NCBI RefSeq assembly: GCF_001424045.1
Contig: NZ_LMQB01000002.1
Span: forward strand, 62,001-126,000
DNA length: 64,000 nucleotides
From: Rhizobium sp. Leaf371
GTDB taxonomy: Bacteria; Pseudomonadota; Alphaproteobacteria; Rhizobiales; Rhizobiaceae
Direction of reading: 5' to 3'
Below the pieces are notes generated by a model, which was given only the letters and a program-made list of their open reading frames with translations, had not been told where the DNA came from and did no database searches. A program made the position numbers and the translations under genes. Below are positions 30,305-38,106 of the stretch, piece by piece; the stretch's first letter is position 1, and each line of letters begins with the position of its first letter.

Positions 30305-31120
30305 TCAGCCGTCGATGTCGGCGGCGATCTGGGCGATCGCCTGCTGGTAGACGCTGGCGGCGTTCCAGCCCTGGATCGCGCCGAAATTGGCCTGGCCCGG
30401 CTGGTAGCCGCCCCCTGCCCGCCAGCCATGGCCGCGCAGGAAGTTCGCCGTGGACGTCAGGGCGTCTGCCTTGGACCGAACCATGTCGACATGGCCATTG
30501 CCGTCGCCGTCGACGCCGTACTTCACGACATTTGCCGGAAGGAACTGCGTCTGGCCGATTTCGCCATGCGCTGCACCGCGGGCATCCGTCGAGAGATCGC
30601 CGCGCTGGACGAGCGTCAGGGCTGCATAGAGCTGGTCGGTGAAATAGTCGGACCGACGGCAGTCATAGGCGAGCGTGGAGACGGCGGACAGCGTGTGCTC
30701 CTTGCCCATGAAGCCGCCGAAGCCGGTTTCCATGCCCCAGATCGCAATCAGTGGTCCGGCGGGCACGCCGTAGCGCTGTTCGATCGATGCGAAGAGCGCC
30801 GCATTCTGCGCCTTCATCTTCTTTCCGCGCGAGACGATGGCAGCACCACCACGCTTCTTCATGAATTCGTTGAGCGAAAGCTTGAAGCTCTTCTGGCCGC
30901 GGTCGGCGCGAATGGTCGCCGTGTTGTAATTCACATTGGCAAAGGCACGATCGAGAACGGCCGGGCTGATCCGGCCGGAGGCTTCCTGCTTGAAATCCTG
31001 CACCCAGGCATCGAATCCGGCAGAGGTGTTGCCGCAACTGGCGGCAAAGGCTGCTTGCGGTACGAGGGCGGTGGCTGCAGCCAGTGCAAGACCTGCCAGT
31101 GCGAACGTCTTCTTCAGCAT
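30305..31120 (-). CDS. MltB-type lytic murein transglycosylase
   Basis: A 271-residue periplasmic enzyme that cleaves peptidoglycan with formation of anhydromuramic acid. A signal peptide is clear: MLKK, a hydrophobic run, and a likely cut after AFA (about residue 26). The catalytic glutamate is Glu131 in IAIWGMETGFGG; GEIGQTQFLPANVVKYGVDGDG is the MltB C-terminal block. The frame continues to 31270, but ATG 31120 with GGGG 6-9 bases upstream begins the signal peptide. Unlike E. coli MltB it has no lipobox. A parS-like site lies upstream. Confidence 0.92.
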   Translation of the reverse strand: MLKKTFALAGLALAAATALVPQAAFAASCGNTSAGFDAWVQDFKQEASGRISPAVLDRAFANVNYNTATIRADRGQKSFKLSLNEFMKKRGGAAIVSRGKKMKAQNAALFASIEQRYGVPAGPLIAIWGMETGFGGFMGKEHTLSAVSTLAYDCRRSDYFTDQLYAALTLVQRGDLSTDARGAAHGEIGQTQFLPANVVKYGVDGDGNGHVDMVRSKADALTSTANFLRGHGWRAGGGYQPGQANFGAIQGWNAASVYQQAIAQIAADIDG

Positions 31121-31186
31121 AAAAAACCCCGTAGCCCTGCTTCTGATGGCTGCCGACTTTGCTCGCAAGCAGAGACAGCACTTTGA

Positions 31187-31202
31187 TGTTTCACGTGAAT
31201 CC
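31187..31202. promoter_or_regulatory. parS-like site 4, between asd and the transglycosylase gene
   Basis: TGTTTCACGTGAATCC matches the parS consensus at 14 of 16 positions (bases 14 and 16 differ) with one perfect half-site. It lies in a 163-base intergenic gap, 24 kb from parB. Binding is inferred. Confidence 0.55.
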
Positions 31203-31283
31203 GTCCGCAAGCGTTCGTCTTCACATCTGGTCCGGGGCCCGCCAGCCGTTCGATCGGCGGGTTCCCTCATTTCTTGCCGGTGA

Positions 31284-32318
31284 TCAGGCCGCCTGCTTCT
31301 TGGCCGTGATCAACCCACGTGCAACCAAGAGTTCCGCGATCTGGATCGCGTTGAGCGCTGCACCCTTGCGCAGATTATCGGAGACGACCCAGATGTTGAG
31401 ACCGTTTTCGACGGTCGCATCCTCACGAATGCGTGAAATATAGGTCGCGTCCTCACCGGCGCTTTCGTAAGGCGTGATGTATCCACCATTTTCGTGCTTG
31501 TCGATGACCAAGCAACCCGGCGCCTCGCGCAGGATGTCGCGGGCCTGATCGGCAGTGATCTCGTTCTCGAACTCGATGTTGACCGATTCCGAATGGCCGA
31601 TGAAGACGGGAACGCGTACGGCCGTGCAGGTGACCTTGATCTTCGGGTCGAGCATCTTCTTGGTTTCGGCCAGAACCTTCCATTCTTCCTTCGTGTAGCC
31701 GTCTTCCATGAAGCTATCGATGTGCGGAATGACGTTGAAGGCGATCCGCTTGGTGAACTTCTTGCTTTCGACCGGATCGGCGACGAAGACGGCGCGGGTC
31801 TGGTTGAAGAGCTCGTCCATGCCGTCCTTGCCGGCGCCCGATACGGACTGGTAGGTCGAGACGACGACGCGCTTGATCTTGGCGAAATCATGCAGCGGCT
31901 TCAGCGCGACGACGAGCTGCGCCGTGGAGCAATTGGGATTGGCGATGATGTTGCGCTTGGTGAACTGGGTGATCGCATCAGGGTTCACTTCCGGCACGAT
32001 CAGCGGCACGTCGGCATCATAGCGCCATGCCGAGGAATTATCGATGACGACGCAGCCCTGCGCGCCGATCTTCGGGGAATACTTCAGCGACACAGCGCCG
32101 CCGGCCGACATCAGGCAGATGTCGGTGTCGGAAAAGTCGTAATTCTCGAGGTTCTTGACCTTCAGCGTCTTGTCGCCGAAGGATACTTCGGTGCCATGCG
32201 ACCGGGCGGAGGCCAGCGCCACGACCTCATCGGCCGGGAAACCGCGTTCGGAAAGGATGTTGAGCATTTCGCGCCCGACATTGCCGGTGGCGCCTGCTAC
32301 GGCGATCTTGAAACCCAT
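31284..32318 (-). CDS. asd: Aspartate-semialdehyde dehydrogenase
   Basis: A 344-residue NADPH enzyme reducing aspartyl phosphate to aspartate semialdehyde, the branch point to lysine/diaminopimelate, methionine and threonine. The Rossmann motif is GATGNVGREML (residues 9-19) and the catalytic cysteine is Cys130 in NPNCSTAQ; FIGHSESVNIEFE lies in the C-terminal half. The length and single ATG at 32318 are normal for the family. It is transcribed in the same direction as the transglycosylase gene, 163 bases away. Confidence 0.96.
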   Translation of the reverse strand: MGFKIAVAGATGNVGREMLNILSERGFPADEVVALASARSHGTEVSFGDKTLKVKNLENYDFSDTDICLMSAGGAVSLKYSPKIGAQGCVVIDNSSAWRYDADVPLIVPEVNPDAITQFTKRNIIANPNCSTAQLVVALKPLHDFAKIKRVVVSTYQSVSGAGKDGMDELFNQTRAVFVADPVESKKFTKRIAFNVIPHIDSFMEDGYTKEEWKVLAETKKMLDPKIKVTCTAVRVPVFIGHSESVNIEFENEITADQARDILREAPGCLVIDKHENGGYITPYESAGEDATYISRIREDATVENGLNIWVVSDNLRKGAALNAIQIAELLVARGLITAKKQAA

Positions 32319-32770
32319 TGTCTTGCTCTCTTTCTCTTCTCTCCGCGGAAGCTGGGGGAGAAACCCTGACCGCCTGCGGCGCGGGCTTCGCGTCCCCGGC
32401 CGTGCCGGGGAGAGAGCGGTGGGCCAGAGACGTCAGACGGTTTTCGTCGTCGTTTTGGCCGTGTTTGTGAAAAGTGCGGACATGGATTCACGCGCTCCCG
32501 CCGAAGCAAGACCGTCTGCGCTGCCGATGATAGACATCCGACGAAGCATGAACCCTTCCCTTTCCGTTGCTGCTCATATTCATTCCGCCGATAAAGTCAA
32601 GGTTTTTCACCGGCAGGGACGGGCCGGACGCAGCGCGGTCTTAGACGAAAGTCATAAGCCGAAAGCATCGCTGCCCGATGGGTCTGCGATCTGGCATTCT
32701 TGCCTATCGGTGCATCCGGTAAACCGATCGAGGAGGATCGTGGCATGCACGTTTTGGGAGGACGACTGCA
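32319..32770. other. 452-base intergenic region between asd and the MFS permease
   Basis: Divergent promoter region with no convincing gene. It contains the palindrome TCCCCGGC-CGT-GCCGGGGA at 32393-32411, next to CT-rich and GA-rich tracts (32330-32360) that look like the small intergenic repeats common in rhizobial genomes. A GGGAGGACG ribosome-binding site precedes the permease start. Confidence 0.5.
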
Positions 32771-34657
32771 ATGGCAAATGTGACATCCGTGGGCCGAACG
32801 AAGGCCGCACCGATGACCGGGGAGGAGCGAAAGGTCATTTTCGCGTCGTCGCTCGGCACCGTGTTCGAGTGGTATGATTTCTATCTCTACGGTTCGCTTG
32901 CCGTGTATATCGGCGCAACCTTCTTCAGTCAGTATCCGGAAACGACGCGCAACATCTTCGCGCTGCTCGCCTTCGCCGCCGGCTTCCTCGTCCGGCCCTT
33001 CGGCGCCCTCGTCTTCGGGCGGCTCGGCGATCTCGTGGGGCGTAAGTACACCTTTCTGGTCACCATCCTCATCATGGGTCTCTCGACCTTCCTCGTCGGC
33101 ATCCTGCCGGGTGCCGCGACCATCGGCATCGCCGCACCGATCATCCTGATCCTCCTGCGCATGCTGCAGGGTCTGGCGCTCGGCGGCGAATACGGGGGCG
33201 CCGCCACCTATGTGGCAGAGCATGCGCCGCAGGGCCGACGCGGCTATTTCACGTCCTGGATCCAGACGACCGCGACGCTCGGGCTGTTCCTGTCGCTGAT
33301 CGTCATCCTCGGCGTCCAGTTCGCTCTCGGCAAGGAGGCGTTTGCGGCTTGGGGCTGGCGCATTCCGTTCCTGGTCTCCGTCGTGCTTCTCGGCGTGTCC
33401 GTCTGGATCCGCTTGAAGATGAACGAGTCTCCGGCCTTCAAGAAGATGAAGGAAGAAGGCAAGACCTCGAAGGCGCCTCTCAAGGAGGCTTTCGGAACCT
33501 GGAAGAACGCCAAGATCGGCATTCTCGCGCTCTTCGGCGCCACCATGGGCCAGGCCGTCGTCTGGTACTGCGGCCAGTTCTATGCGCTGTTCTTCCTGCA
33601 GAACATCCTGAAGGTGGACGGTCAGTCGGCCAATATCATGGTCGCGATCTCGCTGCTCGTCGGCACGAGCTTCTTCGTCATCTTCGGTCTGCTCTCCGAC
33701 AAGATCGGCCGCAAGCCGATCATCATGGCCGGGCTGCTGCTGGCCATGCTGACCTACTTCCCGCTGTTCAAGGCGATGACCTGGACGGCCAACCCGGCGT
33801 TGGCCGAGGCTCAGGCGACCGTCCGCGCGACGGTCACGGCCGATCCGGCGGATTGCACCTTCCAGTTCAACCCCACGGGCACGGCCAAGTTCACCACCTC
33901 CTGCGACGTCGCAACCGCGTTCCTGACGCGCAATTCCGTGCCCTACGACATTGTTCCCGGTCCGGCCGGACAGGCCGCGACCGTGAAGATCGGCGAGGCC
34001 AGCGTGCCGAGCTACGACACCGTGGCTGCCGGTGCGGATGCGAAGACCAAGGCTTCGGCCTTCGAGAAGGGCATCAACATGGCGCTTCACGATGCGGGCT
34101 ATCCCCTGCAGCGTGGTGCGGCGAAGGTGCCGGACAGCAAGCTCGACGGCTTCGTTGCCGCCAATCCGGAACTGTCGCTCGATCCGGCAACGGTGCGCGC
34201 GTCGGCACCGGCGACGATGACGGCCGACGAACTGGTGGCTGCCAAGCTGCTGACGGCCGAGGAAGCAGCCGGCGTGACCTCGATGCCGGTCTACACGGTG
34301 GCGAACGGCGGGACCTATTCGATGGTCGCCGATCCGCAGCGCGTGAACTGGATCGGCACAATCGCCATCCTGACGGTACTGGTTATCTACGTCACCATGG
34401 TCTACGGCCCGATCGCGGCGCTTCTGGTCGAGCTGTTCCCGACCCGCATCCGCTACTCGGGCATGTCCCTGCCCTACCACATCGGCAATGGCTGGTTCGG
34501 TGGTCTGCTTCCGGCCATGGCCTTTGCGATGAGCGCGGCCAAGGGCGACATCTACTACGGCCTTTGGTACCCGATCATCTTTGCAGGCATCACGCTGGTC
34601 ATCGGCCTCTTGTTCCTGCCGGAAACGAAGGATCGCGACATCCACGCCATGGATTGA
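32771..34657 (+). CDS. MHS-type MFS permease with inserted extra-cytoplasmic domain
   Basis: A 628-residue transporter, about 190 longer than its class. FEWYDFYLYG at residues 32-41 and GRLGDLVGRKY at 83-93 are signatures of the metabolite:H+ symporter branch (ProP, KgtP, ShiA); DKIGRKP at 310-316 is the loop 8-9 motif. After helix 9 (about 315-335), residues 337-525 form a non-hydrophobic insert, then helices 10-12 follow (ELFPTRIRYSGMS at 554-566). By the usual topology this loop is periplasmic; it has two cysteines (361, 378). The substrate is unknown. It is followed by a strong terminator. Confidence 0.88.
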   Translation: MANVTSVGRTKAAPMTGEERKVIFASSLGTVFEWYDFYLYGSLAVYIGATFFSQYPETTRNIFALLAFAAGFLVRPFGALVFGRLGDLVGRKYTFLVTILIMGLSTFLVGILPGAATIGIAAPIILILLRMLQGLALGGEYGGAATYVAEHAPQGRRGYFTSWIQTTATLGLFLSLIVILGVQFALGKEAFAAWGWRIPFLVSVVLLGVSVWIRLKMNESPAFKKMKEEGKTSKAPLKEAFGTWKNAKIGILALFGATMGQAVVWYCGQFYALFFLQNILKVDGQSANIMVAISLLVGTSFFVIFGLLSDKIGRKPIIMAGLLLAMLTYFPLFKAMTWTANPALAEAQATVRATVTADPADCTFQFNPTGTAKFTTSCDVATAFLTRNSVPYDIVPGPAGQAATVKIGEASVPSYDTVAAGADAKTKASAFEKGINMALHDAGYPLQRGAAKVPDSKLDGFVAANPELSLDPATVRASAPATMTADELVAAKLLTAEEAAGVTSMPVYTVANGGTYSMVADPQRVNWIGTIAILTVLVIYVTMVYGPIAALLVELFPTRIRYSGMSLPYHIGNGWFGGLLPAMAFAMSAAKGDIYYGLWYPIIFAGITLVIGLLFLPETKDRDIHAMD

Positions 34658-34682
34658 GAAAGCCTGAGTTTCGAAGGATACG

Positions 34683-34711
34683 AACCCGGCGGGCTTTCCG
34701 CCGGGTTTTTT
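34683..34711 (+). terminator. Intrinsic terminator after the MFS permease
   Basis: Perfect 10-bp stem AACCCGGCGG/CCGCCGGGTT, five-base loop, then a T-run to 34711. It ends the permease transcript before the convergent PAP2 gene. Confidence 0.9.
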
Positions 34712-34713
34712 CG

Positions 34714-35412
34714 TCAGACGTCCTCGTGGTTCGGGAACTGCGTCTTCGGGCGTGGCCAGCCCTTCTCATCAAGCCGGAACACCCAGTTCCGGCGAGCAAA
34801 GAGGAAGGCGATCATCAGGGCGCTCCAGAGGCCCACGAGGAGACCGGCGGCGACATCGCTCGGATAATGCGCGCCGACCACCACCCGGGTCACGCCGATG
34901 GTGAGCGCGCCGAGCGCAAAGAGAATCCGCAGTCGCGGCGCCAGCATGGCAAAGGCTCCGAAGAAGGAGCCGACGGCCGCCGAATGTCCGGAGGGGAAGC
35001 TTTGGAACAGCCAGTCCGACGCGAAGGGGTTCAGGCTGTACGCACCGAGATCGGAAAAGGCCTCCGGACGGGCCCGGCCGATGAAGAACTTGAGGATGTG
35101 CACCACGGCGCTGGCGGTGCCGATCGTCACCAGGAAATAGAGCGACAGGCGGCGTGCCGCCCTCGCCTTTTCGGCGAGCCCGTGGCTGCTGACGACACGC
35201 GCGAGGATATAGGCGATGATCACCAGCGTCGCCGAGCCGTAGATCATCCAGGCGAATGTACCGAAATCGGTGATGCGCGCGTTGAAAGCGACGAAGGGTT
35301 CCGGCAGCGCCTGCGCCGATTGCGAGAGGCGCGGATCGAACGGCACGAGTGCGACGACAAGAAGGATGGCGCTGAGGAGCAGCCAGACGGAGGAGGAAAT
35401 CGGCCTGTTCAT
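34714..35412 (-). CDS. PAP2-family membrane phosphatase
   Basis: A 232-residue polytopic protein with five or six hydrophobic segments and the three acid-phosphatase motifs: KFFIGRARPE, FPSGHSAAVG and TRVVVGAHYPSDV. Such enzymes dephosphorylate lipid phosphates such as undecaprenyl pyrophosphate, phosphatidate or lipid A; which one is not shown. The frame is open to 35559, but ATG 35412 with AAAGGA 5 bases upstream starts directly before the first membrane helix. It ends 3 bases past the permease terminator. Confidence 0.88.
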   Translation of the reverse strand: MNRPISSSVWLLLSAILLVVALVPFDPRLSQSAQALPEPFVAFNARITDFGTFAWMIYGSATLVIIAYILARVVSSHGLAEKARAARRLSLYFLVTIGTASAVVHILKFFIGRARPEAFSDLGAYSLNPFASDWLFQSFPSGHSAAVGSFFGAFAMLAPRLRILFALGALTIGVTRVVVGAHYPSDVAAGLLVGLWSALMIAFLFARRNWVFRLDEKGWPRPKTQFPNHEDV

Positions 35413-35474
35413 GATGGTCCTTTCGATCTCGCCTGATGTGTTTTCGCTTTTGCTGAAGTCAACCTCCGGACATG

Positions 35475-35506
35475 AAAAAGCCCCGGTCTCCGCAGGGAGC
35501 CGGGGC
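35475..35506 (-). terminator. Intrinsic terminator after leuB
   Basis: On the minus strand GCCCCGG pairs with CCGGGGC; an inner CTCC/GGAG extends the stem around a short loop, and TTTTT follows at 35479-35475. It lies 24 bases past the leuB stop. Confidence 0.85.
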
Positions 35507-35530
35507 ATTCGACAGGCTTCTCGATGAATA

Positions 35531-36643
35531 TCAGGCCGAAAGCGCCTTGAACTCGGCAAGAATGGCGTCGCCCATTTCGGTGGTGCCCACCTGTCGGGCG
35601 CCGGGCGCCATGATGTCGCCGGTGCGGATGCCCTTGTCGAGAACGTTGGCGATCGCCTTTTCCAGACGGTCCGCTTCCGAGATCATGTTGAACGAGTAGC
35701 GCAGACACATGGCGAAGGACGCGATCATGGCGATCGGATTGGCGATGCCCTGGCCGGCGATGTCGGGCGCCGAGCCATGAACGGGCTCGTACATCGCCTT
35801 GCGTTTGCCGGTGGTCCCGTCGGGCGCGCCGAGCGAAGCGGAGGGCAGCATGCCGAGCGAGCCGGTGAGCATGGAAGCGACGTCCGACAGCATGTCGCCG
35901 AACAGGTTGTCGGTGACGATGACGTCGAACTGCTTGGGCTGGCGGACGAGCTGCATGCCACCGGCGTCGGCCAGCATGTGGTCCAGCTGCACGTCCGAAT
36001 AGTTTTCCTTGTGCGTCGCGGTGACGACCTGGTTCCAGAGGACGCCGGACTTCATGACGTTGCGCTTTTCCATCGAGCAGACGCGGTTCGAGCGCGTGCG
36101 GGCGAGTTCGAAGGCGACGCCGGCGATCCGCTCGATTTCGTAGGTGTCGTAGACCTGCGTGTCGATGCCGCGTTTCTGGCCGTTGCCAAGGTCGATGATC
36201 TCCTTCGGCTCGCCGAAATAGACGCCGCCCGTCAGTTCGCGGACGATGAGGATGTCGAGGCCCTCGACCAGTTCGGGTTTCAGCGACGATGCGGCCGAAA
36301 GGGCGGGATAGCAGATGGCGGGGCGCAGGTTCGCAAACAGCTGCATATCCTTGCGCAGGCGCAGAAGGCCGGCTTCGGGACGCGCTTCATAAGGCACGTC
36401 GTCCCACTTCGGGCCGCCCACGGCGCCGAAAAGCACGGCATCGGCCGTCATGGCTTTGGCCATGTCGGCATCCGAGATGGCGGCGCCATGGGCGTCATAG
36501 GCCGAACCGCCGACGAGACCCGTGTCGGTGACGAAGCCTGCGCCCGTTTCCATGTTCATGTGGTCGATGATCTTGACGACCTCGGCCATGGCTTCCGGAC
36601 CGATGCCGTCACCCGGCAGAAGGAAAAGTGTGCGCGTGGACAA
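35531..36643 (-). CDS. leuB: 3-isopropylmalate dehydrogenase
   Basis: A 370-residue NAD enzyme of leucine synthesis that decarboxylates 3-isopropylmalate. [16 protein letters not shown] is the N-terminus, [14 protein letters not shown] the substrate loop, and [30 protein letters not shown] the metal and cofactor region; [16 protein letters not shown] binds NAD. No ATG lies near the family start: the frame runs on to 36841 without similarity, while a TTG at 36643 has GGGAGG 5 bases upstream and gives exactly the usual length, so TTG is called. A strong terminator follows. Confidence 0.95.
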   Translation of the reverse strand: MSTRTLFLLPGDGIGPEAMAEVVKIIDHMNMETGAGFVTDTGLVGGSAYDAHGAAISDADMAKAMTADAVLFGAVGGPKWDDVPYEARPEAGLLRLRKDMQLFANLRPAICYPALSAASSLKPELVEGLDILIVRELTGGVYFGEPKEIIDLGNGQKRGIDTQVYDTYEIERIAGVAFELARTRSNRVCSMEKRNVMKSGVLWNQVVTATHKENYSDVQLDHMLADAGGMQLVRQPKQFDVIVTDNLFGDMLSDVASMLTGSLGMLPSASLGAPDGTTGKRKAMYEPVHGSAPDIAGQGIANPIAMIASFAMCLRYSFNMISEADRLEKAIANVLDKGIRTGDIMAPGARQVGTTEMGDAILAEFKALSA

Positions 36644-36782
36644 GGTGGCCTCCCAATGACGTGCCTGACTGATGGCTTTGACCGAAACAAATGGACTGCG
36701 GCGACGCCGCTTGCGTGCCGGTTCCTTAGCGCAAGTCGCTCGGCAGGAAAATGCCACTTCGCCAAGAATGAGACCTGTCCTG

Positions 36783-37994
36783 TCAGGTTTTGACCGGCAC
36801 GGCCCTGGTAAGACCGCCGAGCCAATCGAGATAGCGGGCATAGGCGAAATGCAGGGCGATGCCGACGAGGACGAACAGGGTCCCGAGCATGGGATCCTTG
36901 CCGGTGACGAACAGAAGCACCTGGCCGATCATTGCGAGGATCGTTCCAAAGATGAAGACGGGCAGCGAGTTCCGCCCGATCATGACCAGGGGATGATCGA
37001 GGCGAAGGCGCGACAAACGATTGAAGACCGGCGTGATCGCGAGAAGGTAGCCGAGCGCGAGGACATGGAGCAGGCGGGTCAGGGACAGGAAAGTCTTGTC
37101 GAAGCCGGTGAGGACGGCGGGCAGGCCGTAGGAGAAATCGATCGACCACCAGGAAAACAGCACCCAGACGAAGGAGATGCCGACATAGAGCGCGGCGACC
37201 GAGATGAGGGCCGGGTGGCGCGGAAGGGCGTTGCCGGCCCGGCTGCGCATCATGGCGACGAGGCCGATGGCGAACAAAAACTGCCAGGAAAACGGGTTCA
37301 GGAACCAGTAGTTATGATCGAGGAAGTTGATCGGCACGATGTGGAAGAGGCCCGCGAGAAGCCAGACGAGCGAGGACACCCCGAGGAGGAGGGCAGGGCT
37401 CACCTTCTGCAGCAGGAGCATGGCCGGGAGCATGAGAAAGACCACCGCATACATGGAGAGGATGTTGTTGTAGCCGAACTGGTGACCCAGCAGCACCATG
37501 GCCACGACGCCCTGCTCCGTATTGTCGACCATCGGGCGGATGTTGATTTCGCCGATCAGATCCTGCCGGTGGAAATAGAGCGCACCGCCGGCAAAGATGG
37601 CAAGCGTGATGATGCTCGACATGATGTGGGCGATGTAGAGCGTAAAAGCGCGACGCCAGATGCGCAGGCTGAGCGCCAGCCTGTTGCCGGGCAGGAATTT
37701 GCGCCCATAGGCAAGCCCGGCCGAAAGGCCCGAGATCAGCACGAAGGCTTCGGCCGAATCCGAAAAGCCGAAGTTCTTGGTCGTGAGATATTCGAGATAC
37801 TGCCCCGGTACATGGTTGATGAAGATCATCAACAGGCAGATGGCCCGGTAGGTATCGAGCCGCGTGTCGCGCTCGGCCGGGACCGGGATTCCGGTGACCG
37901 GCCGGCCGGGGAGCGGTGACGGCACCGGCTGCAACAAGGGTTGCAGCAGGGCAGGAGGCGTGGTGCGCAGCACCGGTGGCGTGTCTTGAAGCAT
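36783..37994 (-). CDS. opgC: OpgC-like periplasmic glucan succinyltransferase
   Basis: A 403-residue inner-membrane protein with about ten hydrophobic segments. The opening [27 protein letters not shown], with [20 protein letters not shown], is characteristic of OpgC, which adds succinyl groups to osmoregulated periplasmic glucans. The first 45 residues are proline-rich and cytoplasmic. It is the same strand as, and 112 bases downstream of, the cyclic glucan synthase, which strongly supports a role in modifying cyclic beta-1,2-glucan. A strong hairpin sits between the two genes. Confidence 0.88.
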   Translation of the reverse strand: MLQDTPPVLRTTPPALLQPLLQPVPSPLPGRPVTGIPVPAERDTRLDTYRAICLLMIFINHVPGQYLEYLTTKNFGFSDSAEAFVLISGLSAGLAYGRKFLPGNRLALSLRIWRRAFTLYIAHIMSSIITLAIFAGGALYFHRQDLIGEINIRPMVDNTEQGVVAMVLLGHQFGYNNILSMYAVVFLMLPAMLLLQKVSPALLLGVSSLVWLLAGLFHIVPINFLDHNYWFLNPFSWQFLFAIGLVAMMRSRAGNALPRHPALISVAALYVGISFVWVLFSWWSIDFSYGLPAVLTGFDKTFLSLTRLLHVLALGYLLAITPVFNRLSRLRLDHPLVMIGRNSLPVFIFGTILAMIGQVLLFVTGKDPMLGTLFVLVGIALHFAYARYLDWLGGLTRAVPVKT

Positions 37995-38066
37995 TCGAAG
38001 TGTCTCATGCGGATTTTGGCGCCCCAGCCCCTCAACCTCGCCGATATCGTTCAGGCTTCCTTGGTG

Positions 38067-38092
38067 GCCGGCCCCGGTTTGCCGGGGCCGGC
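38067..38092. other. Strong hairpin between ndvB and opgC
   Basis: Perfect 11-bp GC-rich stem GCCGGCCCCGG/CCGGGGCCGGC with a four-base loop. On the minus strand, where both genes lie, no T-run follows, so it may slow or partly end transcription or protect the ndvB message rather than act as a full terminator. Confidence 0.7.
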
Positions 38093-38106
38093 TTTACCTT
38101 GAATGG

